A stretch of DNA of 64,000 nucleotides from Marinobacter mangrovi (lineage in GTDB: Bacteria; Pseudomonadota; Gammaproteobacteria; Pseudomonadales; Oleiphilaceae). The DNA lies in contig NZ_JAERVO010000001.1 in NCBI RefSeq assembly GCF_016798325.1, forward strand, positions 806,001 to 870,000. The letters run 5' to 3'. Below, piece after piece: positions 44,189 through 52,834 of the stretch. The notes below the pieces were generated by a model. The model made no database searches, was not told the DNA's origin, and worked only from the letters and a program-made list of their open reading frames with translations. The first letter of the stretch is position 1. Every line of letters begins with the position of its first letter. Both the position numbers and the translations under genes were made by a program.

Positions 44189-44761
44189 ATGAGCCTGAAA
44201 CTGCAGATCATCATTTGCAGCACGCGTCCGGGACGGGTTGGGCCGGCCGTTGCGAAATGGTTTTATGAGTGGGCGGAAAAACAACAGCTCTTCCAATGCG
44301 AACTCGTCGATCTGGCGGATTTCAAGCTGCCGGTCTACGACGAGCCCAATCACCCCAAGATGCAAAAATACGAACACGACCACACCAAGGCCTGGTCCCT
44401 AAGCGTTGCCAAGGCGGATGCCTACATCTTCGTGCTCCCTGAATACAATTTCTGCCCACCGCCTTCGTTCACCAATGCACTGGATTACGTGTATTCCGAA
44501 TGGAACTATAAACCCGCAGGCTTCGTCAGCTACGGCGGCGTGTCCGGCGGTTTACGGTCAGCCCAGTTGGCCAAGCAATGGGTAACGGCGGTCAAGATGA
44601 TGCCGATGTTTGAAGGGGTGATGGTTCAGATGCCGTGGACACTCATTGATGACAACGGTCGCTTCCAACCGGAAAAGCCTCATGAGGAATCGGCCGAAGT
44701 GCTGCTCAAGGAACTGTTGAAGTGGGCTGAGGCATTGAAGCCGATGCGTGGGCAGGGATAG
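44189..44761 (+). CDS. NADPH-dependent FMN reductase family protein
   Basis: The 190-residue flavodoxin-fold protein has LQIIICSTRPGRVGPAVAKWF at the start, the phosphate-binding loop, and FVLPEYNFCPPPSFTNALDYV in the middle, the PEYN segment of NADPH:FMN/azo reductases. It is expected to bind FMN and reduce quinones, azo dyes or flavin. GAGGTGACAAG precedes the start. It ends the pirin-YcaC-reductase series, immediately before the atypical region. Confidence 0.9.
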   Translation: MSLKLQIIICSTRPGRVGPAVAKWFYEWAEKQQLFQCELVDLADFKLPVYDEPNHPKMQKYEHDHTKAWSLSVAKADAYIFVLPEYNFCPPPSFTNALDYVYSEWNYKPAGFVSYGGVSGGLRSAQLAKQWVTAVKMMPMFEGVMVQMPWTLIDDNGRFQPEKPHEESAEVLLKELLKWAEALKPMRGQG

Positions 44762-45063
44762 CCGCTGGTTTTAGGATTTTCGTTGAGGCGTCAGAGTAAA
44801 GTTCGGTGATGTGCTATCGATCTGAGCGGATTGAAGTGCGTTGATGCCTGCTTAAGCAAATGCCGGAGGCTCGATCAATCGTCCCCCCCGTTTCTTGCGG
44901 TTTTCCCAGTGATTGCCATTCTCATGAGACCGGAATAGGGCGCTTGGCCGGGCCATAATCCCCACCGTAAATTGACAGAACCCCAGAGGGGAAATGTCAA
45001 AATCCATCACCAGCGCGCGGTCACTTCCGTGCCCACGCCCAAAAAATCGTTTGCTCGGCTTTC
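44762..45063. other. Non-coding gap at the left border of the atypical region
   Basis: This 302-base gap has no confident gene. It contains a 51-codon minus-strand frame (44852-45007, listed separately) and two similar short strings around GGTCACTTCC at about 45019 and 45077. It leads into the truncated recombinase and probably represents degenerate mobile DNA. Confidence 0.4.
44852..45007 (-). CDS. Small hypothetical ORF at the island border, possible mobile-element remnant
   Basis: A 51-codon frame reads MDFDISPLGFCQFTVGI and ends NRKKRGGRLIEPPAFA. The composition is protein-like, with a basic C-terminus, but I do not recognise a family and no ribosome binding site is obvious. It lies opposite in strand to the integrase remnant. 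It could be the tail of a decayed element gene. Whether it is expressed is unknown. Confidence 0.25.
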   Translation of the reverse strand: MDFDISPLGFCQFTVGIMARPSALFRSHENGNHWENRKKRGGRLIEPPAFA

Positions 45064-45411
45064 ATGAGCGCCCGCGGGTCACTTCCAACTCTGGATAGAG
45101 ACTTTCAAACCCGGATTCAGAGCTATCTGTGGATGGGCAAGTTTCGGAAGGACGAGCGGATCTTTCCTATCACCCGCCATCCGGTCGGTGCCAACACCGA
45201 CCGGCTGATCGACTGCGGGACGGGGCCGCCATTCAAGATCGATGGCCACACTTTTCGTCACAGCTTTGCAGTGCATATACTCCTGCACAGACTTCAAGTG
45301 AAGTTTGTGAGCCAGATGCTGAGACACAGAAGTGTCGAATCTACAGAGGTTTACACGAATGTGTTAACTTCGATGGATCGCATTTTTTGGAAATGCATGG
45401 AGTTTCAGTGA
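45064..45411 (+). pseudogene. Tyrosine recombinase/integrase, truncated C-terminal catalytic part
   Basis: The readable 115 residues contain the second half of a phage-integrase catalytic domain: His62 and Arg65 in GHTFRHSFAVHILLH, His88 in LRHRS, and the nucleophile Tyr97 in STEVYTNV. The N-terminal DNA-binding domain and the first catalytic Arg and Lys are missing, so it cannot be a complete recombinase. The first 20 or so residues do not look like integrase. It lies at the left edge of the AT-rich region, which marks that region as acquired. Confidence 0.75.
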
Positions 45412-45576
45412 ACGGGGCGAGCATAATCTGAAATCCTTTTAGCTGAAATCATGCCGGATCTAACCAATGTTCCTTGCTGTCGCAGAACTAACTTTGATGT
45501 GTTTCAAATATGCGGATGTAAGATCCAGACTGCCGGTGCCCCAAGCAATACTCGTCAGCTGTAATGAGAGGAAAAC

Positions 45577-48500
45577 ATGGACTTGTTTGACCGTTTACAA
45601 CTTACCATTACCCTGCCTGAGAAGCGGGTGGTCAAGCTAAAAACTGGTCAGAATTCAGCGGTCCGCTTGCTTGTTCGATCGCGTAGGCTTGATGTCGAGG
45701 TAAAGAATTCGGGCGTTGGTGGCTATTTTGAGTTAGCTACAGAACTCGACCCGCCCTTAGATGTAATCTACCTCAAGAATTCTCAAGTTAGAGGACGTCG
45801 CCCAAAAGGCGTGCCGGCATTAAAAGGAAAACAGGCTTTTAATATCGCTGAGTTGTCACCGGAGATTCCCTTGGTTTGGGAAGGATTCCCTGATGAACTC
45901 GCTGGAATTTCCCCAGTTGAGATTGTCCGTTCTTGGAGCGGGCATTTCGTGTTCAAGGAAGAAGATCCGGACCAGGAAGTTCTTGGCCTCCGCCGCCCTC
46001 AGTTGGGCGCTTTGCATGCGATATCAGCATGCTTCGCTACCGACAGAGAGATAGATCCAGCAACTGTCGTTCTACCAACCGGAACAGGCAAAACCGAGAC
46101 AATGCTAGCGACTATGGTCTATCAAAAATGCGAAAAGATCTTGGTTGTCGTTCCGTCTGATTCACTTCGAGCCCAAATTTCTGACAAGTTTTTGAATTTG
46201 GGTCACCTACCTGAAATGGGTGTGGTGCCGGCTAATATCAATCTACCAGCTGTAGCGACCATTAAGTCAGGAATAAGAACACTGGGAACTGCCGAACAAC
46301 TTGCGGATGCATCTAACGTTATTGTTGCAACGGCAAGCGTTCTCTCAGCAGGGGAGCCGCTCGCTGTCGACCGACTTTGTGAGCGGTGCTCGCACTTATT
46401 TGTTGACGAAGCTCACCATATTTCTGCCAAGTCCTGGTTAGATATTCGAGAACGCTTTAAAGGCAGAAAAATTCTGCAATTTACAGCAACACCCTTCCGC
46501 AACGATAAGAAAGCGTTGGGTGGTCGCATTATCTATAACTACACCATGGGAGAAGCGCAACGCGCGAATTATTTTACTCATGTCGATCTCCTGCCGATTG
46601 AGGAATACTACGAGGACCGGACTGATGCTGAAATAGCCGCAATGGCGGTGGAACGCTTGCGAGAGGATCTGGCGCAAGGGTTTGATCATCTTATGATGGC
46701 TCGAACTTCAAGCAAGCCTAAAGCAGAGGCGCTGCTTTCAGTTTACGAGACTATTGCCGCTGATTTGAATCCAGTGGTCGTGCATTCTACCTACGGAAAA
46801 CCAGAGATAAGAAGACGACTTGAAGGTCTTTTGTCACGGAAGTCGAAAATTGTTGTTTGCGTCGATATGCTCGGCGAGGGATATGACTTACCCAATTTGA
46901 AAGTTGCAGCATTGCATGACCACCACAAAAGTTTGGCGGTAACACTTCAGTTCATCGGTCGCTTTACGAGGGTCAGTCACAACCGGCGTCTGGGAAAAGC
47001 AAGTGTTGTGATGAATGTTGCGGACCCTAATGTGGAAGGTGATCTACAGAATCTGTATTCCCAGGGAGCGGATTGGGACAGTGTCTTGCGGCGCCTCTCC
47101 GAGAATCGTATTGAGCGCGAAGTCCGACTCCAGCAAGTTGTTGACTCGCTTAAGCAGAAAGGTGATTTACATAATCAAATATCGTTGTGGAACCTCGAAC
47201 CTTCCTATACCGCCATGCTGTTTCGGACCTCATGTGAAGCCTGGGAGCCTGAGCGCTTCATTGAGACATTGCCCAAATTTGATGAGTACTGGCATGCCAT
47301 CTCAAGTGACGAGAATTTACTAGTGGTCCTTGCGATTCAATCGGCGCCAGTCAAGTGGGGATCATACAAAGACCTCAGAGATACTAATTTTAAACTACTC
47401 ATTGCTCATTGGGAAAAAGGGCGAAATGCCCTTTTTGTTTTCTCCAATGACTACAAAACATTTCGTGTAGAGGCTCTGGCCGAGGCGATATCTCTTGGTC
47501 AGTGCGAACTGCTTAGTGGCGATCAGGTCTTTAATGTTTTCAACGGTATTGAATACCCGTTAGCACGCAATCTCGGAACTGCACAAGAAGGCGCCATTAG
47601 CTTTACGCAATATTTTGGTCCGAATGTAACCGAGGGACTATCGCTAATTGAGTCTGAACGCTCCAGCTTGAGCAATATCGCAGCGTTGGGGTATGAGTCC
47701 GGGAACAGAGTAGTGTGGGGCTGTTCGCAGCGAAAGGGAAAGGTTTGGTCACCACAAAAGCGTGGCTCAATTGCCGATTGGTGTGATTGGGTCAAAAAGG
47801 CATGGGACAAGATCAATACCGAGCAGCCTGTCGAGCACAATCTCACTCGGAACTTCCTCAGACCTGAGCGTATGCGAACTCCGCATCAGAGTTACCCGCT
47901 GTCAGTACAGCTCGGTGAGCAGTTGTTGACCTCCTTCGAAGATAAGGTCGATGTGTACTTCGGTGGCACTCCTGTTCCACTCTACGCCGTGGATATCGAA
48001 ACAGACGGTCAGGAGGAAGACGGAAGTGTTCGAATTTCCATTAGCTGTGACACGGAGAGGTCAGTTTATAAGCTCGTAATCAACGATGAGGCCACGACGA
48101 AAGGATATGATTACGAGTTGATCGAGGGACCGGAGGTCTCGGTCAGCAAAGGGGATTCGGACACCGTTTCTTTACCTGAGTACATGATGTCTGATCCCTT
48201 CACGATCCATTACGCGGATAGCGCGTTTTCCTATAACGCTCAGATTGTCCGTGTCAGTGAACGTGTGGGCTTGTACCGCAAGGATGATATAGCGCCTTTT
48301 GACTGGCGAGGGACAGATATCAGCGTTGAATCAATGGGGTATAGACAGAATGATCGCTCTATCCAATGGCGATACTTCAAACATATCTGCGATGAGTACG
48401 ATGTCATTGTGAACGATGATGGCGCTGGAGAGGCTGCCGATTTGGTCGCATTAAAGATGCTGGATGACAGCATTGTTCTAACTCTAATCCATCTGAAATA

Positions 48501-48858
48501 TTCCGGTGATGGTAAACCAGGCGCTCGTTTGAAGGACCTTTATGAGGTTTGCGGTCAAGCTCAGCGGAGCGTTCGCTGGAAGCACTTGAACTTGAATTAC
48601 CTTTACCACCACATTAAACGACGGGATGAGCAGTGGCGCGCTCGCGGTTATTCCCGTTTTATAAAGGGCGGCATCAAGGATCTTTCAGCCATCCGGGATA
48701 AATCCCGAACGACTCCTCTTAAGTTTCATGTTGAAATCGTCCAGCCTGGGTTGAGCATTGAAAAGGTTACTGAAGAGGGACTGAAATTGTTGGGTAGTAC
48801 TGCACTTTATATCAAGAAAACAACGATGGCGGAGCTGTCGGTAATTGGCTCTCATTGA
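45577..48858 (+). CDS. SF2 helicase (DEAH-type) with possible C-terminal nuclease-like domain, defence-type
   Basis: The 1093-residue protein has the DEAD/DEAH helicase core: Walker A VVLPTGTGKTETML (residues 164-177), Walker B DEAH (277-280), motif III TATPFR (303-308), and in the second RecA domain GEGYDLPN (433-440) and QFIGRFTR (458-465). About 120 residues precede the core. A long region without recognised domain follows (500-900). Near the C-terminus GAGEAADLVAL (Asp955) is followed by IHLKYS (His972, Lys974), a spacing like degenerate PD-(D/E)XK nucleases. Its neighbours and AT-rich codon use suggest an acquired anti-phage or restriction-like function. AGAGG precedes the start. A specific system name is not justified. 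Confidence 0.72.
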   Translation: MDLFDRLQLTITLPEKRVVKLKTGQNSAVRLLVRSRRLDVEVKNSGVGGYFELATELDPPLDVIYLKNSQVRGRRPKGVPALKGKQAFNIAELSPEIPLVWEGFPDELAGISPVEIVRSWSGHFVFKEEDPDQEVLGLRRPQLGALHAISACFATDREIDPATVVLPTGTGKTETMLATMVYQKCEKILVVVPSDSLRAQISDKFLNLGHLPEMGVVPANINLPAVATIKSGIRTLGTAEQLADASNVIVATASVLSAGEPLAVDRLCERCSHLFVDEAHHISAKSWLDIRERFKGRKILQFTATPFRNDKKALGGRIIYNYTMGEAQRANYFTHVDLLPIEEYYEDRTDAEIAAMAVERLREDLAQGFDHLMMARTSSKPKAEALLSVYETIAADLNPVVVHSTYGKPEIRRRLEGLLSRKSKIVVCVDMLGEGYDLPNLKVAALHDHHKSLAVTLQFIGRFTRVSHNRRLGKASVVMNVADPNVEGDLQNLYSQGADWDSVLRRLSENRIEREVRLQQVVDSLKQKGDLHNQISLWNLEPSYTAMLFRTSCEAWEPERFIETLPKFDEYWHAISSDENLLVVLAIQSAPVKWGSYKDLRDTNFKLLIAHWEKGRNALFVFSNDYKTFRVEALAEAISLGQCELLSGDQVFNVFNGIEYPLARNLGTAQEGAISFTQYFGPNVTEGLSLIESERSSLSNIAALGYESGNRVVWGCSQRKGKVWSPQKRGSIADWCDWVKKAWDKINTEQPVEHNLTRNFLRPERMRTPHQSYPLSVQLGEQLLTSFEDKVDVYFGGTPVPLYAVDIETDGQEEDGSVRISISCDTERSVYKLVINDEATTKGYDYELIEGPEVSVSKGDSDTVSLPEYMMSDPFTIHYADSAFSYNAQIVRVSERVGLYRKDDIAPFDWRGTDISVESMGYRQNDRSIQWRYFKHICDEYDVIVNDDGAGEAADLVALKMLDDSIVLTLIHLKYSGDGKPGARLKDLYEVCGQAQRSVRWKHLNLNYLYHHIKRRDEQWRARGYSRFIKGGIKDLSAIRDKSRTTPLKFHVEIVQPGLSIEKVTEEGLKLLGSTALYIKKTTMAELSVIGSH

Positions 48859-48920
48859 TGAGAAAGTTGAGCTAGTCCGGCAAATATTTTCTCAGTCGAG
48901 CACCAGGTACGGGTCCAGTC

Positions 48921-49745
48921 ATGCGGTTACCTATCAGGCACAACGGGGACTACATAGTCGAATTCGATCAGTTGACTGTTCATGGTCGGGAGGCCGCTGG
49001 TGGGTACGGTCTTACCTTCGTCATGCGGGGCAATCGCCAGCCTTGTCAAAGTAAAATGGTCCTATTCGATATAAATCTTTCATTATCCCTGGCCGATCCC
49101 TCTAGGCCGTTATTGGCTTCCATTCCTTCTTCTGATCGTTTGATCAAGTGCCACGACTTCCCAAGTAGTGAGCAGATTGCTTTTGAGACGGTCCTCAATC
49201 GAGAACATATTAATGCCATGGAGGAGTACCGCCAGGAAAAAGATCTTAAATTGAATCTGGGGTTGAGGGCGTTGGTTGCATCGGGCGATGAACTGCTTTC
49301 GAGTTTTGATTGCACGGATATAGCTTTACCCAGGGAACAATGGTTGAGTGCTTTAAAAAATGCCGGCTATAGGAGCACATTGCTATTCGAGGTTCCGCTT
49401 CCAACAACCTCTGATGGTTTAGCAACTTTGATTTCAAAGGCGCAGGAGTTCATTGAAATCGGGCACTACAAAGATGCCGTTATGCAGTGTCGGCACATTG
49501 TCGAACAGGTCGAATCGCTGCGTGAAGATAAACAGGCGTCAGCCTCTGCCAACAAGATGGCGCACAGCAGCGAACGGAGGGAGATGAGCTCTATCGCCCG
49601 CCTCTTGAGCCTGCGGGAACAACTCAAGAATATTTGCCAACTGGGTGCTCATGGCACCGAAGAATTCACCCGTTCTCAGGCGAAGGCGATTCTGGGTATG
49701 ACTATGGCGTTACTGGCAGAACCCACTGTGGGTTTGCGGCAGTAA
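48921..49745 (+). CDS. Unrecognised protein of the helicase-nuclease set
   Basis: The 274-residue product has no family I recognise. The first 130 residues look beta-rich (DYIVEFDQLTVHGREAAGGYGLTFV). The last 110 are helical: LISKAQEFIEIGHYKDAVMQCRHIVEQVESL, then IARLLSLREQLKNICQLGAHGTEEF. This pattern of a helical hairpin with Arg and a G-A-H-G turn recalls HEPN/DUF4145-like domains common in toxin and abortive-infection proteins, but that is an inference. It starts 62 bases after the helicase with a poor ribosome binding site, and 25 bases before the NucS-like gene. The three genes probably form one operon. Confidence 0.65.
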   Translation: MRLPIRHNGDYIVEFDQLTVHGREAAGGYGLTFVMRGNRQPCQSKMVLFDINLSLSLADPSRPLLASIPSSDRLIKCHDFPSSEQIAFETVLNREHINAMEEYRQEKDLKLNLGLRALVASGDELLSSFDCTDIALPREQWLSALKNAGYRSTLLFEVPLPTTSDGLATLISKAQEFIEIGHYKDAVMQCRHIVEQVESLREDKQASASANKMAHSSERREMSSIARLLSLREQLKNICQLGAHGTEEFTRSQAKAILGMTMALLAEPTVGLRQ

Positions 49746-49770
49746 AAGATCGGGTTGAGGAGCATGATTG

Positions 49771-50850
49771 ATGGCAGTCCAGCACGGAATCTGGAAGATC
49801 GGCGATAAGCCTCAAACGCTGACTACGGTGACTCTTGAAAGCGAGTCACTCCTCGAAGAGCAGATCACCAAGAACATTTCCATCCTCAGCGATCACTGGT
49901 TATTGATTGGCCGCCAGGTGTATACGGACTTCGGCAAGTACGTTGACCTTCTGGCTATCGATGCCACTGGCTCCATCATCATTATCGAACTCAAGAAGGA
50001 CAAAACGCCCCGTAATGTGGTTGCTCAAACCATTGATTACGCCTCTTGGGTCGAAAACTTGTCTTCGGAGAAGTTTGTTCGGATTTATGCGGACTTCGCA
50101 GCTAATAATGGTCTGCCAGATCGGACTTTTGATCAGGCATTTAAAGCGAAATTTGGTGTGGCGCCAGTAGAAAATGAGATCAACAGCTCTCACCAGATGG
50201 TGATCGTTGCCGCTGAACTTGATGCGAGCACCGAACGGATCATCAACTACCTCAACGATAAAGCCAGTGTCGCGGTAAATGCTGTTTTCTTTTCAGTGTT
50301 CCGTGATGGAGAGAGTCTGTATCTCAGCCGGTCATGGATGATTGACCCTGTGGAGACGGAAGAGCGGGCAGTAAACATAGGGCAACGGGGTGGATGGAAT
50401 GGTGAGTTTTACGTCAGCTTCGGAACCTACCCTGATGGACGGAACTGGCAGGATGCGTCGGAATACGGGTTTATTTCTGCCGGCGGTGGACGTTGGTATA
50501 GCAGAACCGTGTTCATGCTGAAACCTGGCGATCGCGTTTGGGTAAACATACCGGGCACGGGGTATGTGGGTGTTGGTAAAGTAGCCGGCCACCCGATGGT
50601 GGCGGACGAGTTCATCACCGGCGATATGACGATGCAAGGTGGATATAACCTCGCATCAGATTACGGTGAAGATGATGCGGAGTATTTTGTGCCGGTGGAC
50701 TGGACTCACAAAGTTTCGGAATCCAACGCCGTCAACGAGGTGGGCTTGTTCGGCAATCAGAACTCTGTGGCCCGGCCTCGTGCATCTAAATGGGATCACA
50801 CGGTGACTCGGTTGAAGGAGCTTTGGCATATTCAAGACGCTGGGGCGTGA
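49771..50850 (+). CDS. NucS/DUF91-type PD-(D/E)XK nuclease-domain protein
   Basis: The 359-residue protein has an N-terminal nuclease domain of the NucS/DUF91 type: ESLLEEQI, GKYVDLLAID (Asp59), IIIIELKKDKTP (Glu73, Lys75) and AQTIDYASW (Gln86), which together give the D-ExK-Q arrangement. The C-terminal half (about 200-320) is beta-rich with GFISAGGGRWYSRTV and VWVNIPGTGYVGVGKV, possibly a binding domain. I chose the ATG at 49771 because GAGGAG lies 8 bases before it; a TTG immediately precedes it. It is likely the effector nuclease of the set with the helicase upstream. Confidence 0.75.
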   Translation: MAVQHGIWKIGDKPQTLTTVTLESESLLEEQITKNISILSDHWLLIGRQVYTDFGKYVDLLAIDATGSIIIIELKKDKTPRNVVAQTIDYASWVENLSSEKFVRIYADFAANNGLPDRTFDQAFKAKFGVAPVENEINSSHQMVIVAAELDASTERIINYLNDKASVAVNAVFFSVFRDGESLYLSRSWMIDPVETEERAVNIGQRGGWNGEFYVSFGTYPDGRNWQDASEYGFISAGGGRWYSRTVFMLKPGDRVWVNIPGTGYVGVGKVAGHPMVADEFITGDMTMQGGYNLASDYGEDDAEYFVPVDWTHKVSESNAVNEVGLFGNQNSVARPRASKWDHTVTRLKELWHIQDAGA

Positions 50851-51265
50851 GCACGGGACGCGTGCCTGTCCGGTTTTGCTCATTGGGGGAGCTTCTGGTA
50901 AGCAGCTCGAATGCCAGGAGAGGACGAAAATAAAATTGGACGACCACGCAGAGTGCTAAACCTTTGAGGCTATAAATCAACAAGTTGCGGCTTAATTTGC
51001 ACAAAAATTGCTAAAAACTTAAGGACATTCACCCGATTCGCTTTTCCACACAAAGCACTAAAGTTGTCGTCCGGCTCACGGGTTGTGATTTTTGCAGCTC
51101 AGAAGGGATTTAATAGGGGACCTAGATAATCTATTACGAAAAGTAGATCGGGAAGATCTAGCGAAGTAAAAAGAAGCAAAATTGAGCCCTCAGACTACCT
51201 GGTGCCGCTAATGCATCAGACTTGCCTGCTAAACTCCAAGATCATACCCAGAACAAGGGACTGTA
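50851..51265. other. 415-bp AT-rich gap with palindromes before the DUF3883 gene
   Basis: No coding frame was found. AT content is high (for example AAATTGCTAAAAACTTAAGG). At 51123-51160 lie two palindromes built on TAGAT/ATCTA, listed separately. It separates the helicase-nuclease set from the DUF3883 gene and probably contains the latter's promoter. Confidence 0.45.
51123..51160. promoter_or_regulatory. Two TAGAT/ATCTA palindromes upstream of the DUF3883 gene
   Basis: TAGAT-A-ATCTA occupies 51123-51133, and TAGATC-GGGAA-GATCTA occupies 51144-51160. The TAGAT half-sites start exactly 21 bases apart, two helical turns. Both are about 105-145 bases before the DUF3883 start. An operator for a dimeric repressor is a reasonable guess; no regulator gene is adjacent. 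Confidence 0.4.
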
Positions 51266-52267
51266 ATGAGCGATGGTCAAGAGCCAATTGTCTTCATCAA
51301 CATAGGTTGGATGAAGTTTTACCAGGGTGAAACTGAAGACGACCCCCTGATTGCCAAAAATTTTGGTTACTTTAAAAATCATGAAGAAGGGCAGGCTCCC
51401 CCCGGGCATGAGCCCTGGAATTTTCTGAATGTCGATGGCGAAGTAATTGGCTACATCCCTAAAAGCCCAGGCGTGGAAATCAATAATCTCGGAGCCAAAC
51501 CCTCACAAACAGAAATTGATGGGGTTCTCGTTGTCTTTGTCGCCAAAGATCCAACTGATGGCAATCTCAAGGTGGTCGGTTGGTACAAGAATGCGACCGT
51601 TAACCGAGGACCCTGCTTCAAAAGAACGTTTGACGGCCTTCTCGTAGATTCAGCCATAAAAGCCAATGCAGCAGATGCCTTTGTGGTTCCGACTAGCCGG
51701 CGCCGTGAAATAGTGCCGACCGCCAAGAGAGGTAAGAACATCGAAAAACGTGGCGGGGTTGGCCAGAGTTCCATTTGGTACGCCCATGACAGGCCCGACG
51801 TGATCAAGAGCGTTAGGAAGTTCATCGCCGGCTTTGAAGCGAAGACGACCCAAACGAAGTCTCGGGGCCGCAAGGGGTCTCCGCGGAACCCGGATCCAGA
51901 AACTCGCAAAGCGGTTGAAAATTTTGCTATGAATTTGGCAATGAAGTACTTCGAACACACTGTGGATGTGTCTTCAGAATGCAAGGGATGGGATATAGAA
52001 GCGATGGAAGGCGCTCAGACGCTCTTTGTCGAAGTGAAAGGCCTATCCGGAAAGGAAGTTAACTTCCAGCTCACTCCTAACGAATACAGCATGATGCAAG
52101 ATCATAGAGACAAGTACTGTTTGTTCGTGGTAACAGGGGCTCTCACCAAGTCGCCTGTCGTTCGAATCTTTCGATACGAGCACCATGTAAGATCCTGGCG
52201 ATGGCAGACTGCAACTGGCGAACCTTTAAAGCTGAAAGAGATGACAGGAGCCGTTGGCACCTGCTAA
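51266..52267 (+). CDS. DUF3883 domain-containing protein, PD-(D/E)XK-like
   Basis: The 333-residue protein ends in a DUF3883 (NOV C-terminal) domain: ENFAMNLAMKYFEH (Glu219 helix), CKGWDIEA (Asp243) and LFVEVKGLSG (Glu256, Lys258), then FQLTPNEYSMM and YCLFVVTG. The D-ExK order is that of PD-(D/E)XK nucleases. The N-terminal 180 residues contain a WYKNATVNR segment, also seen in modified-base or EVE-like readers in such proteins, but I do not recognise a domain with confidence. DUF3883 proteins are frequent in restriction and anti-phage loci. It stands alone after a long gap, with GGGACTGTA upstream. Confidence 0.72.
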   Translation: MSDGQEPIVFINIGWMKFYQGETEDDPLIAKNFGYFKNHEEGQAPPGHEPWNFLNVDGEVIGYIPKSPGVEINNLGAKPSQTEIDGVLVVFVAKDPTDGNLKVVGWYKNATVNRGPCFKRTFDGLLVDSAIKANAADAFVVPTSRRREIVPTAKRGKNIEKRGGVGQSSIWYAHDRPDVIKSVRKFIAGFEAKTTQTKSRGRKGSPRNPDPETRKAVENFAMNLAMKYFEHTVDVSSECKGWDIEAMEGAQTLFVEVKGLSGKEVNFQLTPNEYSMMQDHRDKYCLFVVTGALTKSPVVRIFRYEHHVRSWRWQTATGEPLKLKEMTGAVGTC

Positions 52268-52312
52268 ACCTTAAGCAATTTTCAGGCGGGTGAGCGACCT
52301 TCAGGAAAGAAT

Positions 52313-52834
52313 ATGATCAAAGTTGTAGTTGCGTTTATGGTCGGCCTGGCCGCTGGCTATACGGCAAATGAATTCTGGCCGTTTGGAGGTCATGAGGTAT
52401 GTGTAGACACCGCAGAAGCGAGGGTGGCTTCTGAGAATCTGGATTTGGCCAGCCGTTTAACTGCTATGTTCGTCGCCAGAAAGACGTGCGATAAAAAGTA
52501 CGAGACAAAGCTCGACCCAGATAACGATGAGGACCTCCGAAACTTTATGGGCATATCTTCAACGTTGAGGTTCGGTGAAGATGGATTGCACTATCTGACA
52601 GTGAAAAATAGCAATCCGAATTTCATAGTGACGAAACTGAAGTTGAAGCTGAACCTGTCGAGAGACGGCTGGAGCGATCAAACCTCTGCCAATACTGGGT
52701 ACATTCGTGTGATGCCAAACTCCGAATTATCGGACATAAAGTTGAATACAAACCTCTATGGTACGGATGACCTCTCGGAGTCCAACTTCAGTTACTCAAT
52801 TGCTGAAGTTTGGGGCGTTAAGGTCAGCCGTTAG
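52313..52834 (+). CDS. Hypothetical protein with N-terminal membrane segment
   Basis: The 173-residue protein begins with a hydrophobic segment (IKVVVAFMVGLAAGYTA, residues 2-18), so it is a membrane-anchored or exported protein. The rest has a single pair of cysteines (Cys30 in HEVCVDT and Cys64 in RKTCDKK) and a beta-rich end (FIVTKLKLKLNLSRDGW). No family is recognised. It follows the DUF3883 gene by 45 bases in the same direction and shares its lower GC, so it may belong to the acquired region. Confidence 0.55.
   Translation: MIKVVVAFMVGLAAGYTANEFWPFGGHEVCVDTAEARVASENLDLASRLTAMFVARKTCDKKYETKLDPDNDEDLRNFMGISSTLRFGEDGLHYLTVKNSNPNFIVTKLKLKLNLSRDGWSDQTSANTGYIRVMPNSELSDIKLNTNLYGTDDLSESNFSYSIAEVWGVKVSR

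Noticed and set aside
45577-50850. Assignment of the helicase-nuclease operon to Hachiman or Gabija
   Set aside because: No DUF1837 (HamA) and no OLD-family ATPase/TOPRIM protein (GajA) is present; the nuclease is of NucS/DUF91 type.
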